Source: Paenibacillus_I sp035510375
Lineage (GTDB): Bacteria; Bacillota; Bacilli; Paenibacillales; Paenibacillaceae
DNA: 64,000 bases
Assembly: GCF_035510375.1 (NCBI RefSeq)
Contig: NZ_DATKHG010000016.1
Reading direction: 5' to 3' (one strand)
The translations under genes were made by a program, and so were the position numbers. Below are positions 26,965-35,900 of this stretch, in pieces. The notes under the pieces are model-generated. The model worked only from the letters and a program-made list of their open reading frames with translations, was not told the origin of the DNA and did no database searches. Every line of letters begins with the position of its first letter. Position 1 is the stretch's first letter.

Positions 26965-27234
26965 GTGGCCGAAGGCTTCATGGAAGAAGAAAGACGACGG
27001 TATACCGATTTCAGCAACGTCGAATCGCAGCGCAACGATCTGATTGCCGAGGAGTTTCCGGAAGGTCCGTACGGATCCTCGCTTCTGTCCGAGTCGCTGG
27101 GCAAAAGCAAGCCATGGCGGATCGACCAGCGTCCCCCCAACAGCTATGGCTACGAAAACCGCGAACTCCACGAAAACCGCCAACGGGAATATCCCGGCGA
27201 CCAGGGAGATCCGATGGAAATGGACGAGCCTTGA
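26965..27234 (+). CDS. Small hydrophilic hypothetical protein
   Basis: An 89-residue charged protein (VAEGFMEEERRRYTDFSNVESQRNDLIAEEFPEGPYGSS...) with no membrane segment. Its Pro/Gly/Tyr-rich C-terminal half is probably disordered. GTG at 26965 has GGGAGG 8 bases upstream; ATG at 26980 has no good site. I know of no defined family. It follows the DUF3055 gene by 50 bases and is probably co-transcribed. A GC-rich stem-loop follows at 27245-27281. Confidence 0.65.
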   Translation: MAEGFMEEERRRYTDFSNVESQRNDLIAEEFPEGPYGSSLLSESLGKSKPWRIDQRPPNSYGYENRELHENRQREYPGDQGDPMEMDEP

Positions 27235-27349
27235 CAAATGAAAGCGGGCCCTCCGGATCGTTATCCGGGGGGCCTGCTTGTTGAGCAGCTGGAGCCGATG
27301 TGAGTTTGAGATGGCTAGTACCAGCGGTGCCATGCCGCTGCCGAGCCAT

Positions 27350-27381
27350 AAAGCCTCCCCGCCGCGAACGGCGAGTAGGCT
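27350..27381 (-). terminator. Terminator at the end of the carbohydrate locus
   Basis: On the minus strand AGCCT-A-CTCGCCG pairs with CGGCGGG-GAGGCT around a TTCG tetraloop, followed by TTTATGG. It lies just after the isomerase stop. Confidence 0.6.
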
Positions 27382-27387
27382 CTGATG

Positions 27388-27936
27388 CTACTCTGCGGCG
27401 ACTTCCGGCACACGTTTAATACGCGGATCTGTGAACAGATCATATTCATCCCTGCTCGTGCTCGAAAATTCGGAAACGACGGCGCCGTCGCCCCCCGCCT
27501 GAAACCAATGCAGCGTGCCGGGCGGTATCGTATATTGCTCGCCGGGATTCAGCTCGATTTCATGAAAAACCGTATAATAGGCTTCACTGCCTTCCGGCAG
27601 CTTTGCCTGCATGCCGGGCGTCCGTACACCCTCCACATACAACAAAACCTTCCCCGAACGGCAGCGGAACGTTTCCATTTTGCCCGGATCGCCGCCGACC
27701 GGCGGATGCTTGTGCTCCGGACAGGTCTGCCCCGCAAAAAGCACCAGTTCTTTTGCACAATACCGCTCATTATTCACATAAGTGATCAGCTCGAGGCCTT
27801 GCTTCTCCAGCTCGCCCAGACCGAAATCCGCTATTTCGATGTTCTGCACCCCGTCAGGCGTCAATACGATGCCGACGCGGGCAAAAAGCGCTTCCGTCAG
27901 CTCCAACGCCTGCTTCCTCTCGTTCGCCGATAACAT
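27388..27936 (-). CDS. D-lyxose/D-mannose isomerase family cupin
   Basis: A 182-residue cupin of the D-lyxose isomerase family, which interconverts D-lyxose and D-xylulose and usually also D-mannose and D-fructose. The metal ligands are visible: H75 and H77 in CPEHKHPP, E88 in METFR and H143 in PGTLHWF. Length matches the family. In a locus with alpha- and beta-mannosidases, isomerisation of released mannose to fructose is the likely job, with the neighbouring ROK kinase phosphorylating it (inference). It lies 30 bases after the ROK kinase gene. Cytoplasmic. Confidence 0.85.
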   Translation of the reverse strand: MLSANERKQALELTEALFARVGIVLTPDGVQNIEIADFGLGELEKQGLELITYVNNERYCAKELVLFAGQTCPEHKHPPVGGDPGKMETFRCRSGKVLLYVEGVRTPGMQAKLPEGSEAYYTVFHEIELNPGEQYTIPPGTLHWFQAGGDGAVVSEFSSTSRDEYDLFTDPRIKRVPEVAAE

Positions 27937-27966
27937 AAAATCCCTCCGCTCTTCGCATTTACCCTT

Positions 27967-28950
27967 TCATCCGACAACACTTCTTCGTTCCCGGATCGCG
28001 GCCGCAACCGACAAGCTGGCGTAATCGCCTACGCTTTCGCCCAAACCGGCGGGTACGATCGAACAAGCGCCCAAGCTGTACGGAATCGTCTCTTCCGCCG
28101 CTTGCCGCAGCACAATCGGTTCCAGAATGGACTGTTGCCGTCCGTAGATGCTCCCGATTACAATGCGCTCGGGATTGAGGATGTCGATCAGCAGCGCGAG
28201 GCCTTGCCCCAGCTTCTCTCCGACGATGCGGAAAATGTCCAGCGCGAGCGGGTCGCCCTCCTGCGCGGCTTCGCCTACCGTCTGCGCGGTGATGTCGTCG
28301 AGCTCCCCGGCAGTCGGACAAAATGACGGCGGCGTTCCTTGCGCAATCGCTTTCTCCGCCTTGTAACGGGCTAACCTGGCGATTCCGCCCCCGCTGCAAA
28401 ACCCCTCGAACGAACCCGCCTTGCCGAAGCCGACCGGCCCTGCATCGGCAAGCCGGATATGTCCCACTTCACCGGCCATGTCGTTCGTTCCGGTGTAGAG
28501 GCGCCCGTCCAGGATCAACCCTGCGCCCATTCCCGTGCCGAACGTGAGGAAAATCATATTCCGGCAGCCCTGGCCGGCTCCCCACTTCCACTCCGCCAAC
28601 GCGCATGCATTCGCGTCGTTCTGCAAGCCGACAGGCACGCCGAAACGCTCGCGGACGGGCGCGATGCAATCGATTCGATCCCATCCCGGCAAGTTCGGCG
28701 GCGACAGGATTACGCCCGTACGGCTGTCGAGCGGTCCTCCGCAGCTTATCCCGATCGCTTCAAGCGGCTCGCGGGCATAAACGGCAAGCAGCGTTTCCAG
28801 CTCCCCGATCAGCAAGTCGATCGTTTCACGGGGAGTCGTCGGCGTCGGAAACATCACCTTATCCAACAGATCGATGCCGTTTTCTTTTACTCTCCCGATC
28901 GTGACGGCGCATTTGGTCCCCCCGATATCGAACCCGCCCAGCACGGTCAT
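27967..28950 (-). CDS. ROK-family sugar kinase
   Basis: A 327-residue ASKHA-fold kinase with the phosphate loop GGFDIGGTKCAVTIG, the sugar-binding block LQNDANACALAEWKWGAG, TFGTGMGAG and GEVGH. It lacks an N-terminal helix-turn-helix, so it is an enzyme rather than a regulator. It also lacks the CxCGxxGCxE zinc motif of many ROK kinases (here FEGFCSGGGIARLA). Its sugar is probably fructose, mannose or an amino sugar. The start MTVLGGFDIGG overlaps the SIS gene stop in an ATGA; the longer upstream frame is a shadow of that gene. Confidence 0.88.
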   Translation of the reverse strand: MTVLGGFDIGGTKCAVTIGRVKENGIDLLDKVMFPTPTTPRETIDLLIGELETLLAVYAREPLEAIGISCGGPLDSRTGVILSPPNLPGWDRIDCIAPVRERFGVPVGLQNDANACALAEWKWGAGQGCRNMIFLTFGTGMGAGLILDGRLYTGTNDMAGEVGHIRLADAGPVGFGKAGSFEGFCSGGGIARLARYKAEKAIAQGTPPSFCPTAGELDDITAQTVGEAAQEGDPLALDIFRIVGEKLGQGLALLIDILNPERIVIGSIYGRQQSILEPIVLRQAAEETIPYSLGACSIVPAGLGESVGDYASLSVAAAIRERRSVVG

Positions 28951-29588
28951 GACGCGAAAAACTCCCGTTCGATCCGGATGCATAACGCGTGATAGATCGG
29001 CAAATGCCGCTCTTGAATGTCGGGGGTATGCTCGTAAGGCACGCAAATGGCCGTATCGCACAGCGATTTCATTCCGCCCCCGGATTTGCCGGTCAGGCCG
29101 ATCGTGCGCAAGCCGAGCGCTTTGGCTACTCGAACCGCATGCAGCACGTTGGCTGAATGGCCGGACGTGCTGATGCCGATCAGCACATCGCCCGGCTGGC
29201 CGTAGCCGTACACCTGCTGGGCAAACACCAAATCCGGCTCCGCGTCGTTCGCGAATGCGGTCGATAAGGCGCTGTGGCTAACCAGCGAGATTGCGGGCAG
29301 CGCGCCTTGCAAATGATCCGCGATATAGCCGCCATGTTCGCCGTCGACTGCCGCCAGGCTCTCGCGGAATGCGGCCGTCACCGGCCGCCGCAGCAGGAAT
29401 CCCTTCATCAGCTCGCCGACGATGTGCTCACTGTCGGCTGCGCTGCCCCCGTTGCCGCAAACCAGCACTTTTCCGCCGTTGCGATAACAGGCTTTCAACC
29501 ATTCAAACGCCTGCTCGATCTCCGCCGCGCACGTCGGCCGAAGCTCGGGATATTTGGCGTACAGCTTCTCCATGACGGTATGGTTCAT
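28947..29588 (-). CDS. SIS-domain phosphosugar isomerase (GmhA-like)
   Basis: A 213-residue SIS-fold protein with VCGNGGSAADSEHIVGEL and IGISTSGHSANVLHAV, the phosphate-binding loops of sedoheptulose-7-phosphate isomerase (GmhA) and related sugar-phosphate isomerases or epimerases. No other heptose genes are near, so a role in phosphosugar isomerisation within this catabolic locus is more likely than LPS-type heptose synthesis. GGAGG precedes the ATG. Translationally coupled to the ROK kinase, which suggests the kinase product is its substrate. Confidence 0.85.
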   Translation of the reverse strand: MNHTVMEKLYAKYPELRPTCAAEIEQAFEWLKACYRNGGKVLVCGNGGSAADSEHIVGELMKGFLLRRPVTAAFRESLAAVDGEHGGYIADHLQGALPAISLVSHSALSTAFANDAEPDLVFAQQVYGYGQPGDVLIGISTSGHSANVLHAVRVAKALGLRTIGLTGKSGGGMKSLCDTAICVPYEHTPDIQERHLPIYHALCIRIEREFFAS

Positions 29589-29646
29589 GATGCTCTCCTC
29601 CGTTCCTCACCTGCCTGAACGGCCTGTGGAAACTCTCTTTTTATTT

Positions 29647-32247
29647 TTAACACGATGTCTGCCGAATCGATTGCACGTCCGAATTCCAGCAAGACAGCTC
29701 CAGCTCCCGTTGCGGCTCCTCTACGCCGCTCCAATCGACGGCGATCGTCATCCGCTCGCCGGGCAGCAGCGTCAGATCGTTGTCCGAGAAGTAAACGTAC
29801 CCGTTCACCCCAAGCGGGCGGGCGTCTTCCAAATGCAGCTGCAAGGCCGCGAGATCGCCCGCATTGAGCAATTCCAGCTGCCACCTGTCGCGGCCGGAAG
29901 CGCGCTTCCCAACCTGAACGCACGTCTGCCCGACAGACAGCAGCGGCTGCAAATCGGCGGTACGCGTGAACGTGTACCGGTTGTCCGCCACCACCGCGCC
30001 GGACGCATCCTTCAGCTCCAGCACAAGGAAGAAAAGATTGTCCGTCACCTCCTCAAGCGGCACCTCAACCCCGGTCAGCTTGAGCGGCGTCCGTGATTGC
30101 AGGCTGCCGCTCCACACGCCTTGCCCGAATCGCGCTCCGCTCGCGCCGATCAGCCGCCATTCGGCTTCAAGCCCGTCTAACGAGCGGATCAACGAGCTTG
30201 CCGCCCACAGCTCCGCGGCGAACCGGCGTTGTCCGTCCCATGCCTGAGCGGCGAACCTGGCCGTCATCGACACCGGCCGGTAAGCACGGGCAACCGCGTA
30301 ATAAACCTGCTTCGGATTCGCGTAATAATCCAGGGCGGACGTACAGTACGCATTGGGGAAAGGCTCATTGAACTGCCAGGGAAGCGTTCCGCTGTTCTGC
30401 CATTGGCGGCGGCGGTTCGCCTCCAGCGCGTAACGCAGCCCTTCGGCCTGCAGGAATTGGCTGGCTTTGATCATGGCGGCGGCATCCGCGATTGCGCCGC
30501 CGAACGACCGCTGCACAAGCAGTTCGTTTATCCACCACGCCCCGCGATGGAAATAGACGGGGTTGTCCTTGCTCGGCGGCCATTGATTCGCTTCCCCGAT
30601 CGTCGCGTTCAGCGCCTTCAGGTTCGTCATCCCCTCCACGCCGAACTCGCTGTGAAGCAGGCACGTTCCGCGATTGTACAGCGTGTACTGGCCGGTCAGC
30701 CCTTGATGCTCCCAAGGACCGTGAACGTCATGCATGCCCGTCGGATCCTTGTCCGCGTTCTCCAGGCTGTTCATGAACAGGCGTCCGGACGGGGATGTCG
30801 GCAGCCACAGCGCACCGGGGTGGAGCCTTCGAACCGCGTCTTTCAAAATGGCCAGCACGGGCTCATCGTCGTCGAGAGGCAGGTCGCCTTTCCCCTGGAG
30901 CTCATTGCCGCCGCACCAGAGCACTAACGATGGATGGTTCCGTTTGCGCGGAATGATCGATTCCGCTTCGCGCGCCATCATGTCCAGAAAGGCCGGTTCC
31001 TCGCTCGGTTTGTTCGCGATGCCGGAGCTTGATTGGATAAATTCCTGCCACACCATGATGCCGCAGCGGTCGCACAGATCGTAGAACGCGTCCTTCTCAA
31101 TCAAGCCGCCGCCCCAGACGCGCAGCATGTTGACGCCCGCACGACGGGCAAGCGTAAGCAGCCGTTCCAGCTTCTCCGGCCGGGGCACACCGTACATGAC
31201 ATCGATCGGCACCCAATTCCAGCCTTTGATGTAGGTCTTCTCGCCGTTGACGACAAGCGTATACGGCCTGGCCGTTGCGTCCGGCGTGTCGTTGCCCGCA
31301 AAGCGGACATCGCGAATGCCGAACATGACGGTTTTGTGCGCGGACACCGCCCCCCCGGCATTCGGCTCGTCCCGGCAACCGATCTCGGTCACGGCGACAG
31401 AGGCCTCATACAGATGCGCCTCGCCCGAGCCGTTCGGCCACCACAGCTGCGGCGCGGAAATTTCAATGAGCGTGTTGACCCGTGTGTCTCCCGGCGCGAC
31501 GGCATGCCTGGTTGCCGCACCGCCTACCCGCTCGCCGCGGAAACGGATCACCGTCTCCACTTGAACGACCTTCGCCGCCGTCGAAGACAGCTCCGTCGAC
31601 ACCGAGAGGTTCGCGGTTCCGAAACCGTCGGCAAGCTGCGGCCGCACGTATACATCCTCGATTCGGACCGCGCCGGTCGCCTCCAGGTACACGTCGTCCC
31701 AAATCCCTTGGTGGATCATGCGCGGACAGAAATCCCACCAGTAGGTCATCCGGCTTTTATGGGTGCTCACATAGCTCGTTTTGCTCACCTGCGGCTGCTC
31801 GTCCGGCGCCTTCTCGATCACGACGGCGAGCAAATTGTCTTGCCCGTACAACAGAACATCGCCGACTTCAAAGTCGGCAGGCGCATACATGCCGCGGTGC
31901 CGCCCGAGCAGCCGGCCGTTCAGGAAAAACTGCGCTTCATAATCGACGCCTTTGAAATGAAGCCGGATCCGCTTGCCGCGAAGGCGCTCTTCGGCGCGAA
32001 ACGTTTTTTTGTACACCCAGGTTCGTTCGGGCACCCATTCCACAAGCAGGCTGTTGCGCTCGTAGTAGGGATCCGGCGTTTCGCCGTTTTGCCATACATC
32101 GTGGAGCACGGTGCCGGGCACCGTCCCTTTGCGCCACCAACGCACATCCTGCGTATTCGGTTTTTCGGCGTTGCGCCAAATCCAGTCCTCACCGACAAAA
32201 TCCTTAAACAGCCAGTCGCTGCCGTTCAAGCAGATCCGTTCCGTCAT
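29647..32247 (-). CDS. Glycoside hydrolase family 2, beta-mannosidase type
   Basis: An 866-residue GH2 enzyme with an N-terminal jelly-roll domain (LNGSDWLFKDF...GTVPGTVLHDVWQNG), Ig-like domain, TIM barrel and C-terminal beta domains. The barrel has GVNMLRVWGGG, the acid/base E449 in LWCGGNELQG and the nucleophile E534 in HSEFGVEG. WNWVPID and WGGGLIEKDAFYDLCD are typical of beta-mannosidases rather than beta-galactosidases. There is no signal peptide, so it cuts imported oligosaccharides inside the cell. GGGAGG lies 5 bases before the ATG. Confidence 0.9.
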   Translation of the reverse strand: MTERICLNGSDWLFKDFVGEDWIWRNAEKPNTQDVRWWRKGTVPGTVLHDVWQNGETPDPYYERNSLLVEWVPERTWVYKKTFRAEERLRGKRIRLHFKGVDYEAQFFLNGRLLGRHRGMYAPADFEVGDVLLYGQDNLLAVVIEKAPDEQPQVSKTSYVSTHKSRMTYWWDFCPRMIHQGIWDDVYLEATGAVRIEDVYVRPQLADGFGTANLSVSTELSSTAAKVVQVETVIRFRGERVGGAATRHAVAPGDTRVNTLIEISAPQLWWPNGSGEAHLYEASVAVTEIGCRDEPNAGGAVSAHKTVMFGIRDVRFAGNDTPDATARPYTLVVNGEKTYIKGWNWVPIDVMYGVPRPEKLERLLTLARRAGVNMLRVWGGGLIEKDAFYDLCDRCGIMVWQEFIQSSSGIANKPSEEPAFLDMMAREAESIIPRKRNHPSLVLWCGGNELQGKGDLPLDDDEPVLAILKDAVRRLHPGALWLPTSPSGRLFMNSLENADKDPTGMHDVHGPWEHQGLTGQYTLYNRGTCLLHSEFGVEGMTNLKALNATIGEANQWPPSKDNPVYFHRGAWWINELLVQRSFGGAIADAAAMIKASQFLQAEGLRYALEANRRRQWQNSGTLPWQFNEPFPNAYCTSALDYYANPKQVYYAVARAYRPVSMTARFAAQAWDGQRRFAAELWAASSLIRSLDGLEAEWRLIGASGARFGQGVWSGSLQSRTPLKLTGVEVPLEEVTDNLFFLVLELKDASGAVVADNRYTFTRTADLQPLLSVGQTCVQVGKRASGRDRWQLELLNAGDLAALQLHLEDARPLGVNGYVYFSDNDLTLLPGERMTIAVDWSGVEEPQRELELSCWNSDVQSIRQTSC

Positions 32248-32299
32248 CGTTTCCTCCCGCCTGTTTCTCTTTAATCCGCCATGTCGTCCGTTCGGCCAG

Positions 32300-34120
32300 T
32301 CAATCCGGTCGCGGTCCGGCGTTGTGCTCGACCGTGACGAGCGCCTCCGCCTGCTGTCCGAATCGTCCGCCGTCTACGCTTAAATCAATTGCAATCCGGC
32401 TGCGGCGCGCCGGAGCGTCCGCCGGCGTAATGACAAAACGGACGCGCCGCGCGCCGCGCGCCGGAAGCGGCGCCGACGCCGACGCAGGCTCTGCCCGCCA
32501 GCCGGGCGGCAGCACGAGCCGCAGCTCCGCCGCCGCGTCGTGCGCGAACGGATTGACTGCCTCCGCCTCTACGGCAAAAGCCTGCCCGGCCGCCACATTC
32601 ACCTGGTAGGGCGAGAGCCGCACGCCGAAGCCTTCCGCTCCGAAATCCGCATCTTCAAGCGGAAGCAAATCCCGGTGAAGGCGGGCCAGCGTACCGCCCC
32701 TTGCCGCCAATTCGGCGAAGTGCCCGGGCTTTACGTGCAGCGGAGCCCAGTGGCCGGTAACGATGATTTCCGGCTGCAGCGATTCATACAGAGCCGCGCT
32801 CTCGACGAAGTCGTCGATCCGAAACCGGTTCGGGTAGACGTAATTTTCGAGCAAACCTTCGTCGCCGTGGTACTGGTCGCCCGAGATCAGGATACGTTTG
32901 CCGTCCGCCTCCAATGAAACCGCCACAGCGTAAAGCGTATGGCCCGGCAGCGGGTGGAGCGTGAACTCGAACTCCTCCCAACGGACCGGAACGCCTGCCG
33001 GCAGCTCGCGGTCAACCGGGATCGGATCGTACCAGAGGCAGGGCAAATCGTATTGCTCCGGTCTGCGCAGAATGTCCGCAAACGAGTCCGCGGCCCACAC
33101 CTGCGCGCCTTCGATATCCCGAAGCAGGTTAATGCCCGCCACGTGGTCGTCGTGATAATGGGTAGGAACAACCCCTTCCACCCGGTCGATGCCGTATTGC
33201 CGTTTCAGCGTTTGCAGCGTGTACAGCCACGGCCTGCGGGACGCCCGGTCGCAGCCGGAGGGCAAGCCCATCATGAAATCGTAGCCGAAGTCGAAAAACA
33301 GCGCCTTGCCGCTCTCCGAGCGCAGCACGTAGTGATTAGCCATGCTCGTCCGGTTGCGCAGCAGACGGGGGGTTATTTCCTCGAACGGCCGCTCCTGCAT
33401 CGGCAGCAGCTGCCGGTATTGCCCGCGCAGCTCCATCAGTTCCCGCAGCCGCCCGATCAGGGAGCCGATCGCCTCCGCCGGAGCCTCCATCGGCTCGCCA
33501 TGTGACGGCAGCAGACAATCCAGGCCGCGCTCCTGAAGCTCAAGCAACGAGACGGCCGTGTAAGCCAGCCCTTCCCCGCCGTTGTAGGACCACTGCGTTG
33601 CCGCCAGCGACCATACCTTGCCCGGACCGTAAATCAGGTCGCCGGTAAAAGCCAACCGCCGGCCGTCCAGCTGCGCAAGCAGGGTGATCGAGCCGATCGT
33701 GTGACCCGGGGTCGGTAAGACCGTAAATGCGATTCCGGCAAAAACCTGCGTTCCGTAGTCCTTCAACGTCCCGGCAACCGGCACCGGCTCAAGGAGAGAG
33801 AAGCGGTCCTGTCTAACGTTGTAATTGTTGTAGATTTCCCGCGCCTGCCAGTGCGCGTCGACGGCGGCAAACAGATCCTGTTCGCTGTGGGGCACCCAGA
33901 CCGGAATGCCCGCTTCCACCGCGCGGCCGAGCCCCTGCCCTTGGTCCCGATGGTGATGCGTCATCAGAATCGCGCCGACTCGCGCGATCCCGATGTCCGC
34001 GAGCCGGTCGAGCACATCGCCGCTTCCGAAATCGATCAGGACGGCCTGGGCGCCATTTTTCACGATATAGACTTGGCATGTGTCCCGGTACAGATAGAGC
34101 TTATCCGATAGTCGGATCAT
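32300..34120 (-). CDS. Tandem metallo-beta-lactamase-fold protein with NEW3-like C-terminus
   Basis: A 606-residue protein with two complete MBL domains. Domain 1 (residues 1-230) has HHHRDQ (H55, H57, D59, Q60) where HxHxDH is normal, then PGH140, GD161 and SHGEP (H207). Domain 2 (255-480) has a perfect HYHDDH (H321, H323, D325, H326), PGHT, SGDQYHG and VTGHWAP. Residues 490-606 form an Ig-like domain resembling the NEW3 domain linked to glycosidases. No signal peptide is seen. The substrate is unknown; its position between a binding protein and a beta-mannosidase suggests hydrolysis of an ester, lactone or phosphoester on the imported glycan. Confidence 0.85.
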   Translation of the reverse strand: MIRLSDKLYLYRDTCQVYIVKNGAQAVLIDFGSGDVLDRLADIGIARVGAILMTHHHRDQGQGLGRAVEAGIPVWVPHSEQDLFAAVDAHWQAREIYNNYNVRQDRFSLLEPVPVAGTLKDYGTQVFAGIAFTVLPTPGHTIGSITLLAQLDGRRLAFTGDLIYGPGKVWSLAATQWSYNGGEGLAYTAVSLLELQERGLDCLLPSHGEPMEAPAEAIGSLIGRLRELMELRGQYRQLLPMQERPFEEITPRLLRNRTSMANHYVLRSESGKALFFDFGYDFMMGLPSGCDRASRRPWLYTLQTLKRQYGIDRVEGVVPTHYHDDHVAGINLLRDIEGAQVWAADSFADILRRPEQYDLPCLWYDPIPVDRELPAGVPVRWEEFEFTLHPLPGHTLYAVAVSLEADGKRILISGDQYHGDEGLLENYVYPNRFRIDDFVESAALYESLQPEIIVTGHWAPLHVKPGHFAELAARGGTLARLHRDLLPLEDADFGAEGFGVRLSPYQVNVAAGQAFAVEAEAVNPFAHDAAAELRLVLPPGWRAEPASASAPLPARGARRVRFVITPADAPARRSRIAIDLSVDGGRFGQQAEALVTVEHNAGPRPD

Positions 34121-34212
34121 GAGCGGCCTGACCCCTTTCTTGAGCGTCGGTTAACGCGAGCTGTCAGCCATTTATGTTTAGCAACGGTCCGTATCGCGGA
34201 CTTTCTTCGTAT

Positions 34213-35589
34213 TTAGTCGACGTTGATTTCCGGGAATGCGTTTTTCACTTCTTTCTTGAATTGCGCGACGACATCCTCATATTTCGTGTTGTTATCCAGG
34301 CCTTCCCCGGCCACCTTGCCCCACTTGGACAAAATCGTTTCATTGTATTTGTTCGCTTGAAGCGGCGGCATCGATTGCATCGATTCGGCATACACCTTCA
34401 GGATAAGCTGATCGCCGAACAGATCGGATTTGAACGTGTCTTGCAGGTTCTCAAACACTTTGTTGTTGCCTGGCATGTTGCCGGTGGCCGCCAGGTTCTG
34501 CTCCTGCCATTCCGGGCTTGCAATGAACTTCATGACTTCAAAGGCCAGTTCTTTGTTGGGCGACTTCTCGTAAATGGCCTCATAACGGCCGCCGAGGACG
34601 AAGCCTTCCGGTGTTTTGGCTACGCCGAACTTGCCTTTGGCCGCTCCGTCTTTGTTGTCCACCATGAACACCGCCCAAGACGGCATTGCGGTAAGGACGA
34701 CGGAGCCGTCGTTCAATGCGTTGCCCCAGCCCGCGGACATGAACGGAAGCTTGGCGTCCACGTTGCTTGCGCGCATTTCCAGCTGCGTTTCGTACGTTTC
34801 CTGCCACTTGGTGTCGATCGTCAGCTTGCCGTCTTTTACCCAAGTCTCCGTATTGTAAGCGGCGATGTCGAAAAGGGAGCTTGCGCTTTGGATCAGACGA
34901 ACCTTGCCGCCGCTTTGCTCGTACACCTTTTTGCCGAGCTCGATGACCTTATCCCAGCTGTCGACCATAGCGCTGATCTCGTCCGGATTGTCGGTGCCGA
35001 GATATTGCTTCGCGACGTCGCGAATGTACCAGAAGCCGCCCGGCGACGAGTTGTCGGAAATCGCCTTGAGCTTGCCGTCGGACGAACGGCCGTAAGCTTC
35101 AACGTACGGCAGATAGTCCGCCACCAGCTCTTCCCCACCCATTGCAGACAGATCGGCCAGATATTCGGTGTCCAGGTATTTGCCGATGTAGCCCCTGTCC
35201 AGGTCGATAATGTCCGGGACATTCTTGCCGGATTGCAGCGCCGACATCAGCTTCGTTTCGTATTGGTCGCCCGGGAACACTTGAACGTCGATCGTGACGC
35301 CCGGGTTTTTCTCCATGAACTTCGCCGCCATTTGCTCGACTTGATCGAAATAAGTCCAGATGACCAGCTTGCCGGACAGCTCTTTCGTCCCGCCCGCGTT
35401 GTCGGCTGCGGCATTTCCCGCGTTGCCGGGATTGCCGGCCGATTGGTTCGTTGCCGCGCCGCTGTCGGCCGCATTGCCTCCGTCAGCGGCATTGCCGCCG
35501 CCCGCGTTGTTGCCCCCGCCGCATGCGGCAAGCAAGCCGGCAAGCAGAACGACGGACATAATCGAGGTGAACCATTTTCTTGTTTTCAA
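34213..35589 (-). CDS. Sugar ABC transporter solute-binding lipoprotein
   Basis: A 458-residue family 1 extracellular binding protein. Signal peptide with lipobox LLAAC (C23), then a 45-residue Gly/Asn/Ala linker and the binding domain (LVIWTYFDQVEQMAAKF, PDIIDLDRGYIGKYL). It delivers an oligosaccharide to MalF/MalG-type permeases. None are adjacent; the nearest are at 49.6-51.3 kb in the same locus, and those end with a remnant matching this gene's last 10 codons. Expression probably comes from the promoter at 35766-35794 under the ROK regulator encoded just upstream. Confidence 0.9.
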   Translation of the reverse strand: MKTRKWFTSIMSVVLLAGLLAACGGGNNAGGGNAADGGNAADSGAATNQSAGNPGNAGNAAADNAGGTKELSGKLVIWTYFDQVEQMAAKFMEKNPGVTIDVQVFPGDQYETKLMSALQSGKNVPDIIDLDRGYIGKYLDTEYLADLSAMGGEELVADYLPYVEAYGRSSDGKLKAISDNSSPGGFWYIRDVAKQYLGTDNPDEISAMVDSWDKVIELGKKVYEQSGGKVRLIQSASSLFDIAAYNTETWVKDGKLTIDTKWQETYETQLEMRASNVDAKLPFMSAGWGNALNDGSVVLTAMPSWAVFMVDNKDGAAKGKFGVAKTPEGFVLGGRYEAIYEKSPNKELAFEVMKFIASPEWQEQNLAATGNMPGNNKVFENLQDTFKSDLFGDQLILKVYAESMQSMPPLQANKYNETILSKWGKVAGEGLDNNTKYEDVVAQFKKEVKNAFPEINVD

Positions 35590-35732
35590 GACGCTTCTCC
35601 CCTTCGGATGGTTTATAATCGGTTAACCGTGGTACACGTAGACCCGAACTGCATAATTCTCGATGACCGAACTAGCCGGCATCACCCCTTTCGTTCGACA
35701 GTTCACACTCGAAAAATTGAATTCCGGCACAA

Positions 35733-35757
35733 ACTTATTGAATAATGTTTAATAAGT
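35733..35757. promoter_or_regulatory. 25-bp palindromic operator
   Basis: ACTTATT (35733-35739) and AATAAGT (35751-35757) flank a nearly symmetrical AATAATGTT core. The palindrome begins about 15 bases past the -10 of the binding-protein promoter, where bound repressor would block transcription. The ROK regulator encoded next to it is the likely ligand. Confidence 0.65.
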
Positions 35758-35765
35758 ATAGCAAT

Positions 35766-35794
35766 ATTATAGTCAGAAAACTTAATCTTGTCTA
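35766..35794 (-). promoter_or_regulatory. Promoter of the binding-protein gene, with cre-like site
   Basis: Minus strand: TAGACA (-35, 5 of 6), exactly 17 bases, TATAAT (-10, perfect). TGTAAACGTTATTT at 35797-35810, next to the -35, matches 12 of 14 positions of the CcpA cre consensus TGWAANCGNTNWCA, so glucose repression is possible. Confidence 0.75.
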
Positions 35795-35827
35795 TATGTA
35801 AACGTTATTTTGGGGTAACATTTTAAA

Positions 35828-35859
35828 TAAAGTTCAATAACTATAAAGTTCAATAACTA
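35828..35859. repeat. Two perfect tandem 16-bp repeats, probable operators
   Basis: TAAAGTTCAATAACTA occurs twice without a gap (35828-35843, 35844-35859). The unit contains TTCAATAA, also found as the complement of one half of the palindrome at 35733-35757. The repeats sit 42 bases from the 3' end of the ROK regulator gene and upstream of the binding-protein promoter, so they are probable ROK-regulator sites. Confidence 0.6.
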
Positions 35860-35900
35860 CTCACCCCTGGCTGAATACGGCAAACAGCCCGAAGAGGCCT

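Noticed and set aside
28102..28992. Plus-strand frames opposite the ROK kinase
   Set aside because: Shadows of the kinase and SIS genes with no start signals.
35360..35626. 88-residue plus-strand frame rich in Ala/Pro
   Set aside because: Antisense of the Gly/Asn-rich linker and signal peptide of the binding protein.
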